Assembly (NCBI RefSeq): GCF_001667015.1
Contig: NZ_LZIS01000095.1
Location: forward strand, 62,001-126,000
Direction of reading: 5' to 3'
Length of the DNA: 64,000 nucleotides
From: Mycobacterium sp. E3198
Lineage (GTDB): Bacteria > Actinomycetota > Actinomycetes > Mycobacteriales > Mycobacteriaceae
The notes beneath the pieces are model-generated. The model was not told the origin of the DNA. It worked only from the letters and a program-made list of their open reading frames with translations, and made no database searches. Within the stretch, counting starts at the first letter, position 1. Each line of letters starts with the position of its first letter. Made by a program: the position numbers and the translations under genes. Positions 60,762 through 64,000 of this stretch are shown here, piece after piece.

Positions 60762-61925
60762 ATGTTCAATCCGTTCGCCGGACAAGCTGACATCCCCAAC
60801 CGGGAGGGCAGCTGGGCGCAGCAGGCCGAGGCGGAGTTGTCCACCCGCCGGCATCGCGAAGAGATCGAGCGCTGCCTGGCCCACGGCCTCGAGGCGGCCC
60901 CCACGATCAACGACCGCACGCTGTCGACCTTTGCCCGTGGCGAGCTGCCGCACTTCGCCGGGGAGCGCGGGACGTTCCTGAAGTGCCCGTTCCTGGAAGA
61001 CGTGAACGACGTGGGCGACGCCGAGGTGGCCGTGTTCGGGGCGCCGCTGGACGCCGGCACCACCTACCGGCCCGGCACCCGGTTCGGCCCGATGGGAATC
61101 CGCCGCTCCACCAACCTGTTCGGCACGTACTGCTACGAACTCGGGGTGGATCTGCGGGAACAGCTCAACATCGTCGACATCGGCGACGTGCTCACCATTC
61201 CCGCCAACATCGAGAAGTCGTTCGATCAGATCAGCACCGCGATGTCGCACGTGGTTTCCAAGGGCGTGTTCCCGGTGATCCTGGGCGGCGACCACTCGAT
61301 CGGGTTCCCGACGGTGCGCGGCCTGGCCCCGCACATGGACGGCAACGTCGGCATCATCCACTTCGACCGCCACGTCGACACCCAGGAAACCGATCTCGAC
61401 GAGCGGATGCACACCACGCCGTGGTTCCACGCCACCAACATCAAGAACGCGCCGGCCACCAACCTGGTCCAGATCGGCATCGGCGGCTGGCAGGCCCCGC
61501 GCGCCGGCGTGCAGGTGGGCCGGCAGCGCGGCAGCACCGTCATCACGGTGGGCGACGTCGAGCGCGTCGGCATCGAGAAGATCGCCGAGATTGCGCTCGA
61601 GACGGCGTGGAAGGACGCCAAGGCGGTCTATCTGTCGTTCGACATCGACGTGATCGACGCCGGCTTCGTGCCCGGCACCGGCTGGCCCGAGCCGGGCGGC
61701 CTGTTGCCGCGCGAAGCGCTGAACCTGATCCGGATGATCTCCGAACCGGGACTGAACGGCATCGAGGTGGTGGAGTGCTCTCCGCCCTACGACTGGGCCG
61801 AGCAGACCGCGCTGATGAGCAGCCGGGTCATCCTGGACAGCCTGGCCGTCATGGTGCGGGCCGGAAAGCTCGGCAAGAAACCGGCCGCCATGAAGCGCCA
61901 CGCGTGGGGGCCGTTTAACGACTAG
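60762..61925 (+). CDS. gdmH: Ureohydrolase, probable guanidine hydrolase (GdmH-like)
   Basis: 387-residue ureohydrolase, longer than agmatinases (about 310-350) through an N-terminal extension of about 70 residues, as in the Ni-dependent guanidine hydrolase Sll1077 of Synechocystis. All six metal ligands are present: His178 (GGDHS), Asp202, His204, Asp206 (HFDRHVDTQE) and Asp294, Asp296 (SFDIDVID). DRHVD replaces the DAHxD of agmatinase, and WFHAT and PGTGWPEPGG are typical of the GdmH group as I recall it. It should split guanidine to urea and ammonia. The guanidine-III riboswitch upstream strongly supports this. No nickel chaperone or urease genes follow, so urea would be exported or used elsewhere. 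ATG 60762 has AGAGGAA 7 bases upstream; an earlier in-frame ATG is less good. Confidence 0.8.
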   Translation: MFNPFAGQADIPNREGSWAQQAEAELSTRRHREEIERCLAHGLEAAPTINDRTLSTFARGELPHFAGERGTFLKCPFLEDVNDVGDAEVAVFGAPLDAGTTYRPGTRFGPMGIRRSTNLFGTYCYELGVDLREQLNIVDIGDVLTIPANIEKSFDQISTAMSHVVSKGVFPVILGGDHSIGFPTVRGLAPHMDGNVGIIHFDRHVDTQETDLDERMHTTPWFHATNIKNAPATNLVQIGIGGWQAPRAGVQVGRQRGSTVITVGDVERVGIEKIAEIALETAWKDAKAVYLSFDIDVIDAGFVPGTGWPEPGGLLPREALNLIRMISEPGLNGIEVVECSPPYDWAEQTALMSSRVILDSLAVMVRAGKLGKKPAAMKRHAWGPFND

Positions 61926-61946
61926 CCCCCGGACCGCAAGTCCGCC

Positions 61947-61999
61947 GCCCGGATGGCAAGTGTCATTGCTAAGTGAGCCAATGGCAAAGCCATCCGGGC
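61947..61999. terminator. 11-bp arms inverted repeat after the hydrolase
   Basis: GCCCGGATGGC (61947-61957) pairs perfectly with GCCATCCGGGC (61989-61999); inner CATTG and CAATG can pair further. It starts 22 bases after the stop codon. Likely transcript end of the guanidine unit, or a small palindromic repeat. Confidence 0.5.
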
Positions 62000-62553
62000 C
62001 AGACCGTATTGGCGCGGGCCCGTCGATCGAGCGTGCGTGACAGCGCCGATCGCGCGCCCGGTGGGCGACGGGGGATTGCGGTGGTGGGGACGGAGCGTAC
62101 CGATGCGGCCGTCGGCGAGGCCGACGCTTTCTATCCCGTAACATCTTGCGGGCCAGTACTTTTCCGCGATGCGTGGGCCCGCAATCGCGCGCGCCCGAGG
62201 CCATCGGCGGGTGGCTGCGACGGTTTCGGTCGAGCCCGACCGAGCCTTGACTGGCCGCCGCCGACGTCGTCGGGCTGCGCCGATCGCCGGCGCCTGACCA
62301 GGAGGCCTTACAGCTAATTCTCAGTTATTAGCCAGCCTCGTTACAGCGAACTGCGTCACCATGTAGTCATTGTGCGGCGATCTGGACGCTGGTATGGCGA
62401 AGTGCACGTCGGTGCGCTGTTGTACACGTCGCGGGGGACACCATATCGCGCGCAGCACAAGGCGTTCAAAAGCGAGCGCCCAACCATCGTTCGCGCGGGC
62501 ACAGCGGCCGGACCAGTGTGTGCCTGCGCCGGGTGGGCTTACCAGGGGGTTTT
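62000..62553. other. Spacer between guanidine unit and PPE pair
   Basis: 554 bases with no supported gene. The part near 62310-62370 is less GC-rich and could hold the promoter of the downstream PPE genes. No PE gene is present here. Confidence 0.4.
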
Positions 62554-63924
62554 GTGACGCTGGATTTTGCAACGTTGCCGCCGGAGGTCAACTCCGGACG
62601 CATGTATGCGGGGCCGGGCTCGGGGCCGATGGTGGCCGCCGCCGCGGCCTGGGACGGGTTGGCCGCGGAGCTCAATATCGCGGCCAGTTCGTATCGCTCG
62701 GCGGTCTCCGAGCTCACAGGAGGCCCGTGGGTGGGTCCGTCGTCGACCACGATGCTGGCGGCGGTGACGCCGTACATGTCGTGGATGACCGCCACGGCCG
62801 CGCAGGCCGAGCAGGCGGCCGGTCAGCTCAAGTCGGCGATCGCGGCCTACGAGGCCGCGTTTGTCGCGACCGTGCCGCCACCGGAGATCGAGGTGAATAG
62901 GGCCCTGCTGGCCGCGCTGGTGGCCACCAACATCCTGGGCCAGAACACCCCGGCAATCATGGCCACCGAGGCGCAGTACGCCGAGATGTGGGCCCAGGAC
63001 GCCGCGGCGATGTACGGCTACGCCGGGGCGTCGGCGGCCGCGACGAAGCTGATTCCCTTCGCCGCACCGCCGCAGACGACCAACCAGGCCGGCACGGCCA
63101 CCCAAGCCGCCGCGGTCAGCCAGGCGGCGGCGTCGGCGGCCGGCCCCGGCACGCAGTCCGGCCTGACTCAGGCGATGAACCTGGTGCCGGCCGCGCTGCA
63201 GGGTCTCGGGTCGGGGGGATCGCTCGACCCGATCTCGTTCGTGGAACAGGTGCTCGGCACCACGACCGGCCAGGCCCTCAACACCTTCAGCACGGACTTC
63301 GGCAACTGGGCCCTTGTCATCAGCGGGCCGTTGTTCACGGCTTCGGGTATCACGCCGCTGCTGGGCGGCCTCTACGGGCTGGGGCTGCCGCAGGCCGCCT
63401 CGGTGGCCGGCGCCACGGCACCCGACGCCGGCCTCGGCGCGCTCGCGGGTTCGGTCAACTCGGGAGCCGGCGGATCCGTCGCCGCGAGCGCGGGTGGGGC
63501 GGCCTCGATCGGGAAGCTGTCGGTGCCAGAGTCGTGGGCGTCCGCCACGGGGATCCGGCTCGCCGGTAGCGCCTCGCCGTTAGCGGCCGCCGGGACGCCT
63601 GCGGCGCCGCAGGCCGGGCCGGCCGGACCCGGCTTCTTCGGCGGTATCCCGCCGGTCGGCAGCGTCGTCAACGCGCCTCGAGGCGAGCAGACCCGAGCGC
63701 GAACGGGATCGGGTCAGAAAGTCGTCCCGGCGATGCCCGGGGAGCAGGGCCCCGACGAGGGCGCGGCCGGCCGCGCCGCACCGCCGCAGCCGGCTCGCCA
63801 GCACGTCGCCAGCGCGCTGAGCGACCACGAACGCGAAGAGCTCAGCAAGCTGCGCCAGGAGATCGCCGACGCGGCGATGGAGCGCGATGCGGCAGCGCGC
63901 CTGATCAAGGAGGCGATGCTGTGA
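62554..63924 (+). CDS. PPE family protein with coiled-coil C terminus
   Basis: 456-residue PPE protein from GTG 62554 ([21 protein letters not shown]) with AGGGGG upstream; a longer frame upstream lacks similarity. PPE domain to about 175 with PWVGPSS near residue 60. SVP motif GKLSVPESW is near residue 325. Instead of a YGFRP tail it has a charged segment ending in a predicted coiled coil ([30 protein letters not shown], residues about 425-454). Such a tail is known in a few PPE proteins and suggests oligomer or partner binding. The stop overlaps the next PPE start as GTGA, so the two PPE proteins are co-translated. Confidence 0.93.
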   Translation: MTLDFATLPPEVNSGRMYAGPGSGPMVAAAAAWDGLAAELNIAASSYRSAVSELTGGPWVGPSSTTMLAAVTPYMSWMTATAAQAEQAAGQLKSAIAAYEAAFVATVPPPEIEVNRALLAALVATNILGQNTPAIMATEAQYAEMWAQDAAAMYGYAGASAAATKLIPFAAPPQTTNQAGTATQAAAVSQAAASAAGPGTQSGLTQAMNLVPAALQGLGSGGSLDPISFVEQVLGTTTGQALNTFSTDFGNWALVISGPLFTASGITPLLGGLYGLGLPQAASVAGATAPDAGLGALAGSVNSGAGGSVAASAGGAASIGKLSVPESWASATGIRLAGSASPLAAAGTPAAPQAGPAGPGFFGGIPPVGSVVNAPRGEQTRARTGSGQKVVPAMPGEQGPDEGAAGRAAPPQPARQHVASALSDHEREELSKLRQEIADAAMERDAAARLIKEAML

Positions 63925-64000
63925 TCGGCGTCCTGGATTTCGCGGGTCTGCCGCCCGAGGTCAACTCCGCCCGGATGTACGCGGGCCCGGGGCCGGAGTC
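63921..64000 (+). CDS. PPE family protein, 3' end outside window
   Basis: Start of a further PPE gene: GTG then [23 protein letters not shown], the PPE signature with the LDF start, running off the window edge. The GTG overlaps the TGA of the upstream PPE, and AAGGAGG lies 9 bases before it inside that gene. Shares an operon with the coiled-coil PPE gene. Only 26 residues are visible. Confidence 0.9.
   Translation, partial: MIGVLDFAGLPPEVNSARMYAGPGPE

Overview
The window is a high-GC mycobacterial chromosome segment. Gene content and order follow the Mycobacterium tuberculosis stretch from the ESX-5 locus (about Rv1787) to Rv1847. A full ESX-5 locus with PE/PPE genes marks a slow-growing mycobacterium. 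The absence of several M. tuberculosis genes, and the presence of several genes absent there, point to a non-tuberculous species, perhaps near the M. avium complex; the species cannot be fixed from this sequence alone. Comparisons with M. tuberculosis are from memory of its gene order, not from a search.

Region 1 (1-12951) is the 3' part of ESX-5: three PPE genes (the first cut by the window edge), a PE19-like gene, esxM, esxN, espG5, eccD5, mycP5, eccE5 and eccA5. It makes secreted PE/PPE and Esx substrates, their cytosolic chaperone, and membrane and protease parts of the type VII secretion machine. eccB5 and eccC5 would lie upstream of the window. Region 2 (12952-20857) is a PPE cluster of four genes with long spacers. 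Two of these PPE genes are preceded by what look like eroded, very short PE genes with good ribosome binding sites. A small secreted DUF732 protein closes the cluster.

Region 3 (20997-31748) holds mgtC, an NADH-dehydrogenase-like flavoprotein, a sterol-desaturase-like enzyme, a secreted trypsin-like protein, a deazaflavin-type reductase, a TetR regulator, a VOC protein overlapping an FAD dehydrogenase, the BacA-like ABC transporter and an IlvG-like ThDP enzyme. Region 4 (31859-40725) is secA2, then an inserted class II lanthipeptide synthetase (LanM) of the three-cysteine zinc type, then pgsA2, two DUF881 proteins flanking a small basic membrane protein, and gcvH. A decayed copy of the 3' end of pgsA2 sits at the left edge of the LanM insertion.

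Region 5 (40983-46843) is garA, two MerR-type regulators, a DUF151 nuclease-like protein, and gcvB behind a tandem glycine riboswitch. Region 6 (46854-59517, minus strand) is a haloalkane dehalogenase, a VWA/solute-binding membrane protein, glcB, two CNNM/CBS proteins, guaB1, gnd1, an M56 peptidase and blaI. An iron-regulated small RNA of the MrsI type, with an IdeR-like box and a strong terminator, lies just upstream of blaI.

Region 7 (59811-64000) is a thioesterase, then a ureohydrolase preceded by a guanidine-III riboswitch, promoter and terminator-like stem. Together these form a probable guanidine-sensing and guanidine-hydrolysing unit at the place where M. tuberculosis has urease. Two overlapping PPE genes end the window. 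The two most notable systems are the guanidine riboswitch/hydrolase unit and the orphan LanM between secA2 and pgsA2. No tRNA, rRNA, CRISPR array or insertion sequence was seen.
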